DNA of 34,044 nt from Candidatus Latescibacterota bacterium (lineage in GTDB: Bacteria; Latescibacterota; UBA2968; UBA8231): the NCBI GenBank assembly GCA_022826515.1, contig JAJDUT010000107.1, forward strand, positions 1 through 34,044, written 5' to 3'. The position numbers were made by a program, and so were the translations under genes. The notes under the pieces were generated by a model that made no database searches, was not told where the DNA came from, and saw nothing but the letters and a program-made list of their open reading frames with translations. Positions 1 to 7,374 of the stretch are shown here, in pieces. Every line of letters starts with the position of its first letter. Position 1 is the first letter of the stretch.

Positions 1-309
1 GAAACACGGGTGGGATGTGCCATACTCAACCGGCTACTGCATTTGGCTAAACCCGAATCCTATCCCCTAACCGAGAAAGCCTAAACTACACACACAAGAA
101 GCCAACACCCCGGCACGAGTTTTATGCACCAAAGCCATGAAAAGATATAATGTAATGGTCCAATCTGAATACAGAATAGACCTTGAAAAAGAGATGGTTG
201 AACTACAGAAGAGAATAAATCTTTCTCATTAAGACAACCTAATTTGTCTATGGATCAACCTAGACGCAAAGAACTGTAATAGTCGATTACGATCAGGAGA
301 TATATCGAG
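1..309. other. AT-rich left flank, no confident gene
   Basis: This stretch holds no convincing complete gene. A frame open from the window edge to a TAA at 68-70 encodes about 22 residues rich in aromatic and proline residues and could be the tail of a gene outside the window, but nothing identifies it. A 31-codon ORF at 137-232 (+) starts MKRYNVMVQSEYRI and ends in a Glu/Lys-rich helix-like stretch; it has no good Shine-Dalgarno, so I do not call it. From about 250 onward the sequence is the beginning of a segment repeated upstream of 7375. Confidence 0.4.
276..290. promoter_or_regulatory. Imperfect palindrome upstream of orphan gene copy 1
   Basis: GTAATAGTCGATTAC is a 15-bp near-palindrome ending about 20 bp before the start codon at 310. 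The duplicated locus has the perfect version (7340-7354). The position just upstream of the Shine-Dalgarno suits an operator for autoregulation, which is inference from symmetry and conservation in two copies. Confidence 0.35.
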
Positions 310-831
310 ATGGGTGATATAGAGTTACATACAGGCTCTCTTGATTTGTATATGATTGATTACCAAAAAGGACTGACTAGCCAATTAATAAATATAATCG
401 ATGAGAAATTATACGATCTAATAAGGAACAGTCATGTAGATGATGAGATCATTTTTGGTAGCATAGAGCATATTGTAGGACTTGGTTTTGTTGTGCTTCA
501 ACAATATATGACAGTCGTATGCGGGAATTTACAAAAAAAGAAAAAAGATGTGTTGTCGAAGGGTCCAAAATACAAAGATGGTAAGACTTTCTCGGAAATA
601 GTTAATGCTTCAGCCAATTACTGGAAGCATAGTAGCGAATGGCCATTAGATAAAAATTGTAGAGATAAAGACAAAAGGATTAAGGCTATTGAGGCTATTT
701 TGCGTTCTTTTTCTGACAATGGCGGCTACCCATTGGTTAATATATTATCTGAGTTGTCGCATACTGAGAAAAGACAGTTTAATGTCGTTTTCAAGAAAAT
801 ACTAGAATGGCGGAATGAACTTACGCAATAA
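310..831 (+). CDS. AT-rich orphan protein, intact copy 1
   Basis: This encodes a 173-residue soluble protein that I do not recognise. It has no signal peptide or membrane segment and is rich in Lys, Ile and Asn, with a central basic run (QKKKK) and a conserved ASANYWKHSSEWP segment near residues 98-110, the part best preserved in the second copy. AGGAG lies about ten bases before the ATG. Base composition is much more AT-rich than the neighbouring ATPase gene, which suggests transfer. The small antitoxin-like gene at 870 follows 38 bp later, and the same pair recurs at 7375-8313, so the two genes probably move or function together. A HEPN-like or other toxin-related role is possible from context, but no motif proves it. 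Confidence 0.65.
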   Translation: MGDIELHTGSLDLYMIDYQKGLTSQLINIIDEKLYDLIRNSHVDDEIIFGSIEHIVGLGFVVLQQYMTVVCGNLQKKKKDVLSKGPKYKDGKTFSEIVNASANYWKHSSEWPLDKNCRDKDKRIKAIEAILRSFSDNGGYPLVNILSELSHTEKRQFNVVFKKILEWRNELTQ

Positions 832-869
832 CCGTTTTAATAAGAGAAGCCCTTCTAGGAGAAGTCAAC

Positions 870-1085
870 ATGACCGCGACCGCACAAGAAGTCTTCACCG
901 AAACCGTTCGCGCCCTACCACCGAGCGAGCAGTTTCGTCTCGCAGCACTCATTTTACAGGAGTTGTCCGAAGTGGTTGTTGTGGAACGAAGTGATACTTG
1001 GAGCGAACAAGATCAAAGCGACTTAACCTCGGCCGCCTTACAGTATGCGGAGAAACTCTACTCGGAGGAAGAGGAGCTTGTCTAA
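870..1085 (+). CDS. Small antitoxin-like protein, copy 1
   Basis: This is a 71-residue acidic protein starting MTATAQEVFTETVRALPPSE. Its layout (short helical N-terminus with the RALPPSEQFRLAALILQEL pattern, then an acidic tail) is that of short antitoxins found before MazF/PemK- or PIN-type toxins. AGGAG stands eight bases upstream of the ATG. A paralogue at 8092-8313 is nearly identical but has two extra residues (AQ) before SEVVVVERSD. The 3' end overlaps a relic that reads like the start of a MazF-type toxin. The antitoxin role is inferred from size, composition and neighbour; no DNA-binding fold can be assigned by eye. Confidence 0.6.
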   Translation: MTATAQEVFTETVRALPPSEQFRLAALILQELSEVVVVERSDTWSEQDQSDLTSAALQYAEKLYSEEEELV

Positions 1086-1245
1086 TCGAGGCGACATAGT
1101 GGTGCTTGACTCCCCCAGTGTAACGGGTATCAAACTACTCATCGCGCAAGCACGTTACGCTGCTTACCACGAACGACAAAGTGGCCTGCTATCCCGGCCC
1201 TATCCAAGCGGTCTAATAGGTCGGCCCAAGGAGAAATGGCCATGA
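1078..1245 (+). pseudogene. MazF/PemK-like toxin relic
   Basis: A TTG codon overlapping the last codons of the antitoxin-like gene opens a frame reading MSNRGDIVVLDSPSVTGIK. The RGDIVxxD(F/S)P pattern is the conserved first beta-strand of MazF/PemK endoribonucleases, and the overlap with the antitoxin end is the usual mazEF arrangement. After about 19 residues the similarity stops; the frame then runs through unrelated sequence to a stop inside the next gene's start. It is therefore best read as a decayed toxin of which only the 5' end remains. The second antitoxin copy at 8092 lacks even this remnant. Confidence 0.5.
1228..1233 (+). promoter_or_regulatory. Shine-Dalgarno deciding the start at 1242
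   Basis: AAGGAG lies eight bases before the ATG at 1242 but only two before the in-frame ATG at 1236. Normal spacing favours 1242 as the true start. Confidence 0.6.
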
Positions 1246-2789
1246 ACAAACGCTTACTCCCCATCGGCATTCAGACCTTCCGCGAGATTTGCGAGCGCGA
1301 GTGCTACTACGTTGACAAGACCGCCTACATTCGTCGGCTGCTCAACGAGGGCAAGCACTACTTTCTGTCGCGTCCCCGACGCTTTGGCAAGAGCCTGTTC
1401 TTGGACACCTGCAAGGAGCTGTTCGAGGGCAACGAGCCGCTGTTTGAAGGACTGGCCATCCACGACCAGTGGGACTGGTCGGTGCGCCATCCAGTGGTGC
1501 GCCTCAGCTTCGGCAGGGGCAACTTCAAGGAGCCCGGCTATGTCGAGGCCATGCTCATGGAGCAACTCGCCGCCGCCGAACGTCGGTCAGAGGTCGTCTC
1601 CGAGTTCGCCACGGCCCCTGGACGTTTTGCCGCTCTGCTGGAGGCTCTGCACGACCAAGCCGGGCAGCCGGTGGCGGTGCTGATCGACGAATACGACAAG
1701 CCGATTTTGGATGCCTTGGAAGTGCCGGACATAGCTCGCGCCAACCGCGACTTTTTGCGCGGCCTCTACGCGGTCATCAAGGACTGCGACGCCCACGTCC
1801 GCTTCACGTTCATCACCGGGGTGAGCAAGTTTTCCAAGGTCAGCCTGTTCTCTGGCCTCAATAATCTGAAGGACATCACCTTGGACCCGCGCTATTCGGC
1901 CCTTTGCGGATACACTGAGGCGGACTTGGATACCGTGTTCGTGCCGGAACTGCCGGGCTTGGATCGGGACCAGATACGCGACTGGTACAACGGCTATAGT
2001 TGGCTCGGCGACGAGAGGGTGTACAACCCCTTCGACATCCTCCTGCTGTTCGACAGCCGCGAGTTCAAAGCCTATTGGTTTGAGACCGGTACGCCTACGT
2101 TCCTAGTCGAAACGCTGGGCAAACGCCACGTCAGTTCGTTGGAGTTAGGTGAGATGGTCGGCAGCGACGAGTTGCTATCGACCTTTGACGTCGATCATAT
2201 CGCCACCGAGGCGCTGCTGTTCCAGACCGGATACCTGACGATAACCGACGCCGAGGAACTGGGCGGCAAGCGGCTCTATCAGTTGGGCTATCCCAACCGG
2301 GAGGTGCGACAAAGCCTCAACGAGAGTTTGCTGAGCTACTTGGTGCAGGACTCGACGCGGCAGATGGCCAACAGCATCCGGCTCTACCGGCTGTTGGAAG
2401 CCAACGACTTCACCGGGCTAGAGACGCTGTTCCACGCCTTTTTCGCCAGCATTCCCTACGAGTGGTACACCAACAACGACATCGCCGGGTACGAGGGCTA
2501 CTACGCCAGCGTGTTCTACTCCTATTTCGCCGCCCTGGGATTGGACATCACCGTGGAGGATGGCAGCAGCCATGGTCGCTTGGACATGGCGGTTTTGTTC
2601 AACGGCCATGTTTATCTGTTTGAGTTTAAGGTGGTCGAGCTTTCGTCGGCGGGTGCGGCGCTGGCGCAGCTAAAGGATCGGCGCTATGCGGATAAGTATC
2701 GCGCCTTGGGGCAGCCGATTCACCTGATTGGCGTGGAATTCAGCAAAGATGAGCGCAATGTCGCGGCGTTTGACGTGGAGCAGGGGTGA
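1242..2789 (+). CDS. AAA-ATPase-like / PD-(D/E)XK nuclease-like protein (PF09820/PF08011 type)
   Basis: This is a 515-residue protein of the very common AAA-ATPase-like plus DUF1703 family. The N-terminus PIGIQTFREI...YYVDKT is the family hallmark, followed by a Walker-A-like SRPRRFGKS at residues 43-51 and a Walker-B-like VLIDEYDKPI near 146-155. The C-terminal part carries a PD-(D/E)XK-type core, GRLD (D448) followed by YLFEFK (E461, K463). Length and domain order are typical and the gene looks intact. The family is abundant in FCB-type and gut bacteria, often in many copies beside toxin-antitoxin genes; its role is not settled and may be defence or DNA-mobility related. It lies inside the block bounded by the duplicated orphan/antitoxin module. 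Confidence 0.9.
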   Translation: MNKRLLPIGIQTFREICERECYYVDKTAYIRRLLNEGKHYFLSRPRRFGKSLFLDTCKELFEGNEPLFEGLAIHDQWDWSVRHPVVRLSFGRGNFKEPGYVEAMLMEQLAAAERRSEVVSEFATAPGRFAALLEALHDQAGQPVAVLIDEYDKPILDALEVPDIARANRDFLRGLYAVIKDCDAHVRFTFITGVSKFSKVSLFSGLNNLKDITLDPRYSALCGYTEADLDTVFVPELPGLDRDQIRDWYNGYSWLGDERVYNPFDILLLFDSREFKAYWFETGTPTFLVETLGKRHVSSLELGEMVGSDELLSTFDVDHIATEALLFQTGYLTITDAEELGGKRLYQLGYPNREVRQSLNESLLSYLVQDSTRQMANSIRLYRLLEANDFTGLETLFHAFFASIPYEWYTNNDIAGYEGYYASVFYSYFAALGLDITVEDGSSHGRLDMAVLFNGHVYLFEFKVVELSSAGAALAQLKDRRYADKYRALGQPIHLIGVEFSKDERNVAAFDVEQG

Positions 2790-2795
2790 AAGTAT

Positions 2796-3335
2796 CTATT
2801 TGAGACGACCCGCGAACACCTCGGCGAACCGCTCCTCGGCAATGCCGCCCAAGCGCTGTGCCATGCGCTCGAAAGCGTCGCGGCGATAGTCCCATTGGCC
2901 CCACCGCGCCACCTGCTCCAACCAATCGCACAGGTGAATCGTCACTAGATCGTTGAAATCCTGCTCGTCCATCTCGATGGAATCGCCAGTCAGGCGGTCT
3001 TGGAGCACGTAGGGAGCATCGTGCTGCTCCACGGCAGCGTCGAAGGTGTCGCGCACCATGGCGCAATTGACGTACGCCAAGTATTCGGCCCGCTCGCCGA
3101 TGAGCGCCTGCACTTCAGCGCGGCGCTCGACAGGCAGGGTAAAATCTTGGAAAATCTCAGTGCCGTATATGGAGTGAAAGAGCGCGGCGTGGCACATCAC
3201 ATCGTCGCCGCCCCACTTCTTCATGTCACCGTGCACGCCGATGCAGTGAGCCAAGTAGGTCTTGTTGGTATGCCCCACGTAGGCAGCGCCAATTTCCCTG
3301 AAAAATGCAGTCATTTCTTTAAAACTAGCAGTCAT
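2796..3335 (-). CDS. HD-like DUF6817-type protein
   Basis: This 179-residue cytosolic protein has a His-rich N-terminal half: GHTNKTYLAHCIGV (about residues 21-34), then WGGDDVMCHAALFHSIYGTE (about 41-60). The spacing H..T...H, C.A.LFHSIYGT matches the family I know as DUF6817, a small HD-domain-like group that may bind metal through these His/Asp residues. AGGA stands seven bases before the ATG. It starts nine bases after the end of the MFS transporter gene on the same strand, so the two are probably co-transcribed. A role in processing a transported small molecule is possible. The family name is from memory; the HD-like character is visible in the motif. Confidence 0.7.
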   Translation of the reverse strand: MTASFKEMTAFFREIGAAYVGHTNKTYLAHCIGVHGDMKKWGGDDVMCHAALFHSIYGTEIFQDFTLPVERRAEVQALIGERAEYLAYVNCAMVRDTFDAAVEQHDAPYVLQDRLTGDSIEMDEQDFNDLVTIHLCDWLEQVARWGQWDYRRDAFERMAQRLGGIAEERFAEVFAGRLK

Positions 3336-3344
3336 AGCGTCGTC

Positions 3345-4541
3345 CTATGCGTTTGAGGATTGAAGCGGGCGGTCGGCAATCGGCAGATGGAGCAGCGCAG
3401 CCACCACGCCGAGGGCAATCGCCAGCCACCAGACGGGATTGTACGACCCCGTCGCGTCGTAGAGCCAACCAGCCAGCCAGACGCCCAAGAAACTGCCGGC
3501 CTGATGACTGAAAAAGACAATCCCGTACAGCGTCGACAAGTAGCGCGCCCCGAATATCTGCGCCACGGTCCCACTAGTCAACGGCACAGTCGCCAGCCAC
3601 AAGAAGCCGATTAGGCCACCGAACAGCAAGGCGGAAAAGCTGGTCAGGGGGACGAAGAGAAACAGGCCGATTACCACGGCGCGGCTGAAGTAAAGCGCAC
3701 TCAACAAATACTTCTTGCGATAGCGGTCGCCCAGCCAGCCGAACAACGACGAACCGAAGATGTTGCACAGGCCAATCAGCGACAAGGCCGTGGCCCCGAT
3801 CATGCGCGACAGGCCACCGTCGGTGAGGAACGAGGGCAGGTGCGTGGCGATAAAGGCGACGTGGAAGCCGCAGACGAAGAATCCCGCGTTGAGCAGCCAA
3901 TAGCCCGAATGGCCCCGCGCCCTGACCAGCGCTTGCAGCAGCGTACCCTCGCCGTGCGGCCGGGCCGCATGTGTGCTGGGCTGGCGCGGAAAGCCAAAGG
4001 CCAACAGCACAACCCAGCCGATTAGGGCCGCGCTGACTGCAAAGGATGTTTGCCAACCCGCGTGGACAATCACCCACTGTATCCCAGGCACTAAGGCAAA
4101 AGTCCCAAACGATCCGGCCGCAGTGACGATGCCAAACGCCGTGCTGCGATTTGCCGGATGGACGACGCGGGCAACGGCCCCCAGCACGACCACATAGGTC
4201 GTGCTGCCAAGCCCCAAGCCGATGATGAGTCCCAGCGTCAGATGCAAACCGAGCGGGCCGCTGCTAGCCGGCACCAGCAGGCACCCAGCCGCGTAAAGCA
4301 GCGCACCCCCCAGCACGACCCACCGCGCCCCATAGCGATCGGCGATTATCCCGAACAGGGGCAGGCCGAAGACCACGTTTTGCAGCGCTATGGCCAAGCT
4401 GAACACTTCGCGCCCCAAATCCAAGCTGTCGCTAATCGGCTGTAGAAAGAGGCCAAACGACTGGCGGATCCCCATGCTGGCGAGGACCGTCAACGCACTA
4501 AAGAGCACGATGATCGTCGTCTGGCGGTGGGGAGCGGACAT
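3345..4541 (-). CDS. MFS transporter
   Basis: This encodes a 398-residue integral membrane protein with about twelve hydrophobic segments. The segment FGLPLFGIIADRYGARWVVLGG (about 54-75) contains the MFS loop 2-3 signature (G...DRYG.R), and GLCNIFGSSLFGWLGDRYRKK in the second half is its repeat. Length and layout fit the monocarboxylate/oxalate-formate type of MFS permeases, which move organic anions across the inner membrane; the substrate cannot be read from sequence. It is the first gene of a two-gene minus-strand unit with the DUF6817-type gene. No strong Shine-Dalgarno is visible before the ATG. Confidence 0.9.
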   Translation of the reverse strand: MSAPHRQTTIIVLFSALTVLASMGIRQSFGLFLQPISDSLDLGREVFSLAIALQNVVFGLPLFGIIADRYGARWVVLGGALLYAAGCLLVPASSGPLGLHLTLGLIIGLGLGSTTYVVVLGAVARVVHPANRSTAFGIVTAAGSFGTFALVPGIQWVIVHAGWQTSFAVSAALIGWVVLLAFGFPRQPSTHAARPHGEGTLLQALVRARGHSGYWLLNAGFFVCGFHVAFIATHLPSFLTDGGLSRMIGATALSLIGLCNIFGSSLFGWLGDRYRKKYLLSALYFSRAVVIGLFLFVPLTSFSALLFGGLIGFLWLATVPLTSGTVAQIFGARYLSTLYGIVFFSHQAGSFLGVWLAGWLYDATGSYNPVWWLAIALGVVAALLHLPIADRPLQSSNA

Positions 4542-4726
4542 AGGAGAATGCGAGCTGAGTGGATTGATGGGGTGGGTAGTATAGCTTCTTGTCGCGCTTG
4601 GATCAATCGCCTATTATCTCCCAAACTTACCCACCGCTTCATAACGGAGAGGCTGGCGAGACTGGACCCCGCGTCGTTAATTTAGCCTGAAAGTGGAATA
4701 GTGGATTTCGGAAAGCGAGTTTGAGC

Positions 4727-5302
4727 ATGGTCACTCAACAACAGACCGTTGAATTCAGCGGCGAAACGGTCCGCAACGTCGCCGGAACATTGATCTGGTT
4801 GGCGCGGCCTCCTGAACAATCGGAAGCGCTAAGCCGGAACTGGCTCGTACACCTACCCAGGAACCAGAACAGGGGCGAATTGCAAAGCGCAATAAAGGTA
4901 TTGACCGAAAATTTTCGCAAACGCCACAATGCCGTAGCCGATGTCTGCACCGCCTTTCAGGAGCGACTCCAGAAAGCGGCTGAAAATTTTCCTCCAAGCC
5001 GTGAAATGGACCCTGACGACATCGCAGTGCCCGAGTTGGAGAAAAGCGAGAAATACTTCCGCAGGGAAAGAAAAGAACTGCGCGATGTCCGGGACGCCTT
5101 GCAGCGGACAGGGGGCGTAGAAATATATGGGGCTGAGGTCTTTGCAGCATTGGAACGCTTAGACAAGCTGTTTGAATATCTCGTTGCGTCGCTCCAAGAG
5201 CTTCGCTGGGCCATAATGATCCACGACGGGGCACTCGCTCCAAGCACGGGCGGGATATGCGCCAGCGGCGCAGAATTTATGGCGTCAATGGAAAATCCAT
5301 AG
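4727..5302 (+). CDS. Helical hypothetical protein upstream of relE-like gene
   Basis: This is a soluble protein of about 191 residues that I do not recognise. It is predicted mostly helical, with a charged central part (ELEKSEKYFRRERKELRDVRDAL, which looks coiled-coil) and no signal peptide. An in-frame TTG at 4721 is an alternative start; the Shine-Dalgarno is weak for either. Only three bases separate its stop from the ATG of the RelE-like toxin, and that gene overlaps the higA remnant, so the three were probably one transcript. It could be a third component of the toxin-antitoxin locus or an unrelated passenger. Confidence 0.65.
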   Translation: MVTQQQTVEFSGETVRNVAGTLIWLARPPEQSEALSRNWLVHLPRNQNRGELQSAIKVLTENFRKRHNAVADVCTAFQERLQKAAENFPPSREMDPDDIAVPELEKSEKYFRRERKELRDVRDALQRTGGVEIYGAEVFAALERLDKLFEYLVASLQELRWAIMIHDGALAPSTGGICASGAEFMASMENP

Positions 5303-5305
5303 GCC

Positions 5306-5611
5306 ATGCCCCCACGACAGGTGCGAATTACCGGGTTTGAAACGCCGAGCCGCAAGTTCGCCAAAATGGTCAATCGTCTAGATCAACGGATGAAAGAGGA
5401 ATTGGCACGAGTTATCGACGAACTATGCGCTGGCGAGTTGACTCCTGGGCGGAACCTAGAGCAACTGCGGGTCGGCAATCGTCTATACTCAGTGCGTTTG
5501 AGTCGCAACTTCCGCTTCGTCTTCATGGTGCTGGAGAACGGCATGGGTCGAGCAATAGCTGTCGGACCTCACGACAGCGCTTACGAAGCAGCTAAACGAG
5601 CGCGACGGTGA
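5306..5611 (+). CDS. RelE/HigB-like toxin
   Basis: This is a 101-residue basic protein of the RelE/ParE superfamily, ribosome-dependent mRNA endonucleases. The second half has the characteristic pattern LRVGNRLYSVRLSRNFRFVF (about 53-73), followed by AIAVGPHDSAYE, where the late His/Asp/Tyr residues match the usual GxHD.xY end of HigB-like proteins. The gene looks full length. Its stop overlaps the GTG start of the downstream antitoxin remnant by four bases (GTGA), so toxin precedes antitoxin as in higBA. Because that antitoxin is truncated, the toxin is either inactive, silent, or neutralised by another locus. Confidence 0.75.
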   Translation: MPPRQVRITGFETPSRKFAKMVNRLDQRMKEELARVIDELCAGELTPGRNLEQLRVGNRLYSVRLSRNFRFVFMVLENGMGRAIAVGPHDSAYEAAKRARR

Positions 5612-5706
5612 AATTACCTACAAATCGAATTGCCACTCATCCTGGTGCGTTTCTTCTGGAGCAGATCGAAGAGATGGGGCTGACCGTCAACGGATTGGCG
5701 CGGGAA
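5608..5706 (+). pseudogene. Truncated HigA-like antitoxin
   Basis: A GTG start overlapping the relE-like stop opens a protein whose first 33 residues are classic HigA: PTNRIATHPGAFLLEQIEEMGLTVNGLARE, the beginning of the XRE-type helix-turn-helix domain. Similarity ends abruptly near 5703, where the sequence switches out of frame into a different antitoxin remnant. The reading frame itself stays open and runs by chance into the VapC remnant, ending at 6051, giving a potential 147-residue chimera. The HTH is incomplete, so normal operator binding is not expected. Confidence 0.7.
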
Positions 5707-5914
5707 CCAGCTCGCCCGCATTCGGGCGGCGGAGTTGGGAACATCCGTGTCGGCACTGGTTCGGGGCTACCTCAAAACCCTCGTACGCAAACGAGCCGCC
5801 CAAACCGCGGCTTCTCGTCGGTTGGGTTTTATGGCCGGACAGATCAAATTCTCCGACGACTTCGACAGCATGGGTGGGCCGAAAATAAAAAGAATGTTCG
5901 TGGGGAACGCATGA
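5684..5914 (+). pseudogene. Hybrid RHH/Phd antitoxin remnant
   Basis: In the +1 frame relative to the HigA remnant, one uninterrupted frame reads NQLARIRAAELGTSVSALVR (from about 5705), which is the ribbon-helix-helix core of a CopG/VapB-type antitoxin. It continues into RRLGFMAGQIKFSDDFDSM (about 5815-5875), which resembles the C-terminal toxin-binding tail of a Phd-type antitoxin. The start codon and the N-terminal strand of the RHH are missing. The stop TGA overlaps the ATG of the PIN-domain remnant (ATGA), the usual antitoxin-toxin junction. The two halves come from different antitoxin types, so this is a fusion left by deletions. Confidence 0.6.
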
Positions 5915-6051
5915 CTTTATTGCTAGATACCTATCTATTGCTGTGGGCGGCAGGCAGCCCCGAACGGTTGTCATCAGAATCCCAAGACCTTCTCGGTGAC
6001 CCCGCTACGGAACTGATGTTCAGCACCGCAAGCATTTGGGTAGGTTTATGA
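5911..6051 (+). pseudogene. Truncated VapC (PIN-domain) toxin
   Basis: This is a 46-residue fragment, MTLLLDTYLLLWAAGSPERL and onward to STASIWVGL. It is the N-terminal third of a PIN-domain ribonuclease: LLLDT holds the first catalytic Asp and SIW precedes the position of the conserved Glu, after which the coding sequence is lost at a TGA. PIN domains of this type are about 125-130 residues, so the remaining acidic residues are absent and activity is not expected. The ATG overlaps the stop of the Phd-like tail. Confidence 0.75.
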
Positions 6052-6097
6052 TAGTCGTTTTGGTCTTGGCATCCCCACCTTCATATGGTAGTTTTTA

Positions 6098-6562
6098 CTA
6101 GGAAGATTTGTCTAAGAGAGGATCAGTGTCTTCCACGATTGTACTAAAAATCAAAAGAGCTTCAGATAAAACCTTTATCAGTTCCAGCAAATTAGTACGA
6201 CTTTCGCTTTTATCTAAATCCTCCGCTTGCTCTAAATTATATAGTAGTGCCGTAACCTTGCCCAACAAAACGTAGGAGTCAAGAAGCAATACTTTTCCCT
6301 CTTTCACGTCAACAAGTCCGGGATCACTTAATAATTCCTGCTTAGCAAGTTTATACATAGCTACATACGTCGCCATCCGCTTAGCTAAATCGCGTCCAGT
6401 AGTTATAAGCTGCTCTTTATCAGATTCAAGTCGAGCTATATCAGTGGTAGAATCTACAACGGTAGAATCTACCACTGCTGCAATCGGCCCACTCATTAGC
6501 TGCTGAGGAATAAGGCTAATTACGGTTACAGCGATTATCGCCGCCCTTATTGTTGCTGGCAT
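6098..6562 (-). CDS. Small exported hypothetical protein
   Basis: This is a 154-residue protein with an N-terminal signal-like segment (MPATIRAAIIAVTVISLIPQ, likely cleavage after about residue 29) and a helical, charged mature part. I recognise no family. Directly after the predicted cleavage region there is a tandem VVDST-VVDST repeat, produced by a short DNA duplication (GGTAGAATCTAC twice near 6450-6472 on the plus strand). AAGG precedes the ATG at about seven bases. Composition is AT-rich relative to the rest of the window, in keeping with the surrounding accessory island. Confidence 0.6.
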   Translation of the reverse strand: MPATIRAAIIAVTVISLIPQQLMSGPIAAVVDSTVVDSTTDIARLESDKEQLITTGRDLAKRMATYVAMYKLAKQELLSDPGLVDVKEGKVLLLDSYVLLGKVTALLYNLEQAEDLDKSESRTNLLELIKVLSEALLIFSTIVEDTDPLLDKSS

Positions 6563-6717
6563 GATATGCCCTTTACTATGAAATTTTTGTTCAGTGCTCG
6601 CTTGTGCATATTATTTCCTCGGAGAAGAGACATAATAGAAGGTGCGTAAGGCGTCGAAGTGATCCGGCGAGGCATCCAACTAGTTCTTAGGCTGGAATTT
6701 CAATCGACTGCTGTTCT

Positions 6718-6736
6718 CGTCGATTATAAATCGACG
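6718..6736. repeat. Perfect palindrome CGTCGATT-ATA-AATCGACG
   Basis: Two 8-bp arms flank a 3-bp AT spacer. The half-site resembles the CGTCGATTAC half of the palindrome at 7340-7354. It may be an operator-like site or part of a decayed promoter; no gene can be tied to it. Confidence 0.35.
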
Positions 6737-6936
6737 ACTGTTACGCTAGCTACCGATGCGTTTCTCGGTCGATATTTAAGTCTACACGGGACTCATTTCC
6801 CTGCCGGGGCCACGTCCAGCTTATCGCATAACGGCGAACTGGATAGCAATGTTCCCATGTTCTCCTCAGTCCGCTTCGTCCCCGTGGGATGGCTGGTAGA
6901 GTATAGCTGTTTGTTGAGGCCGGAGCAATAGGCTAA

Positions 6937-7039
6937 TATAGCAACCCTAAATCATTCAAGACTGGATTCCCGCTTGCGCGGGAATGACGCATAGGTAAAC
7001 TGATGAACGCATGCTTTCAAATCATTTAGGACTGCTATA
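6937..7039. mobile_element. 103-bp MITE-like inverted-repeat element with dRS3-like hairpin
   Basis: The ends are inverted copies of each other: TATAGCAACCCTAAATCATT at the left and, read on the other strand, TATAGCAGTCCTAAATGATT at the right, over about 24 bp with a few mismatches. Near the left arm is ATTCCCGCTTGCGCGGGAAT (6966-6985), an 8-bp perfect stem that fits the ATTCCC-N8-GGGAAT form known as dRS3 in Neisseria and common in other extragenic repeats. There is no transposase. One end of the same element recurs at 34016-34044, so it is dispersed in the genome. Confidence 0.65.
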
Positions 7040-7339
7040 TATAGGCATGGTCGAATTGAGGGTAGTCTGTCATGGAGGACCTTTTGGACGATGATAATCT
7101 GCTAGCAATCTGCTAGGCTTGTGCAGCGAGAGGCTAAATAAATGTCATTGCTCATGTGGTAGATCGGTCTTATATCCTATATTTTTCTATTCAGAAGGTT
7201 GTCGTCAATCCTGCGACCTTGAATCTGGCCTGACTTCGATTAACTTCAGGCTGATGATCGCTAAAAACGAATCCGTCTGGAAGACAAGAGTTCTACACAA
7301 GACGGCTTATGCTGAGGATCAATTTGGACGACAGGAACT

Positions 7340-7354
7340 GTAATCGTCGATTAC
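7340..7354. promoter_or_regulatory. Perfect palindrome upstream of orphan gene copy 2
   Basis: GTAATCGTCGATTAC has 7-bp arms around a central T. It sits 20 bp before the ATG at 7375 and is conserved with one change at 276-290 before the intact copy. It is a candidate operator for the duplicated module. Confidence 0.4.
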
Positions 7355-7374
7355 GATCAGGAGATATATCTTAG

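Larger units (their letters stand above)
6563..7374. other. Long AT-rich non-coding stretch with repeat element
   Basis: No convincing gene is seen in these 812 bases. Two open frames (6659-6931 and 7119-7343) lack recognisable domains and good start signals. The stretch contains a perfect 8-bp-arm palindrome at 6718-6736, the inverted-repeat element at 6937-7039, and, from about 7311, the 5' flank shared with the locus at 250-309. It may be the degraded remains of inserted DNA. Confidence 0.5.

Noticed and set aside
137..232. 31-codon ORF in the left flank
   Set aside because: No ribosome-binding site and not conserved upstream of the second module copy.
6659..6931. 90-codon open frame
   Set aside because: Starts with a rare codon without Shine-Dalgarno, spans the 6718-6736 palindrome and has no recognisable domain.
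7119..7343. 74-codon open frame before the second orphan copy
   Set aside because: Cys-rich and without domain features; its 3' part is the conserved non-coding flank of the duplicated module.
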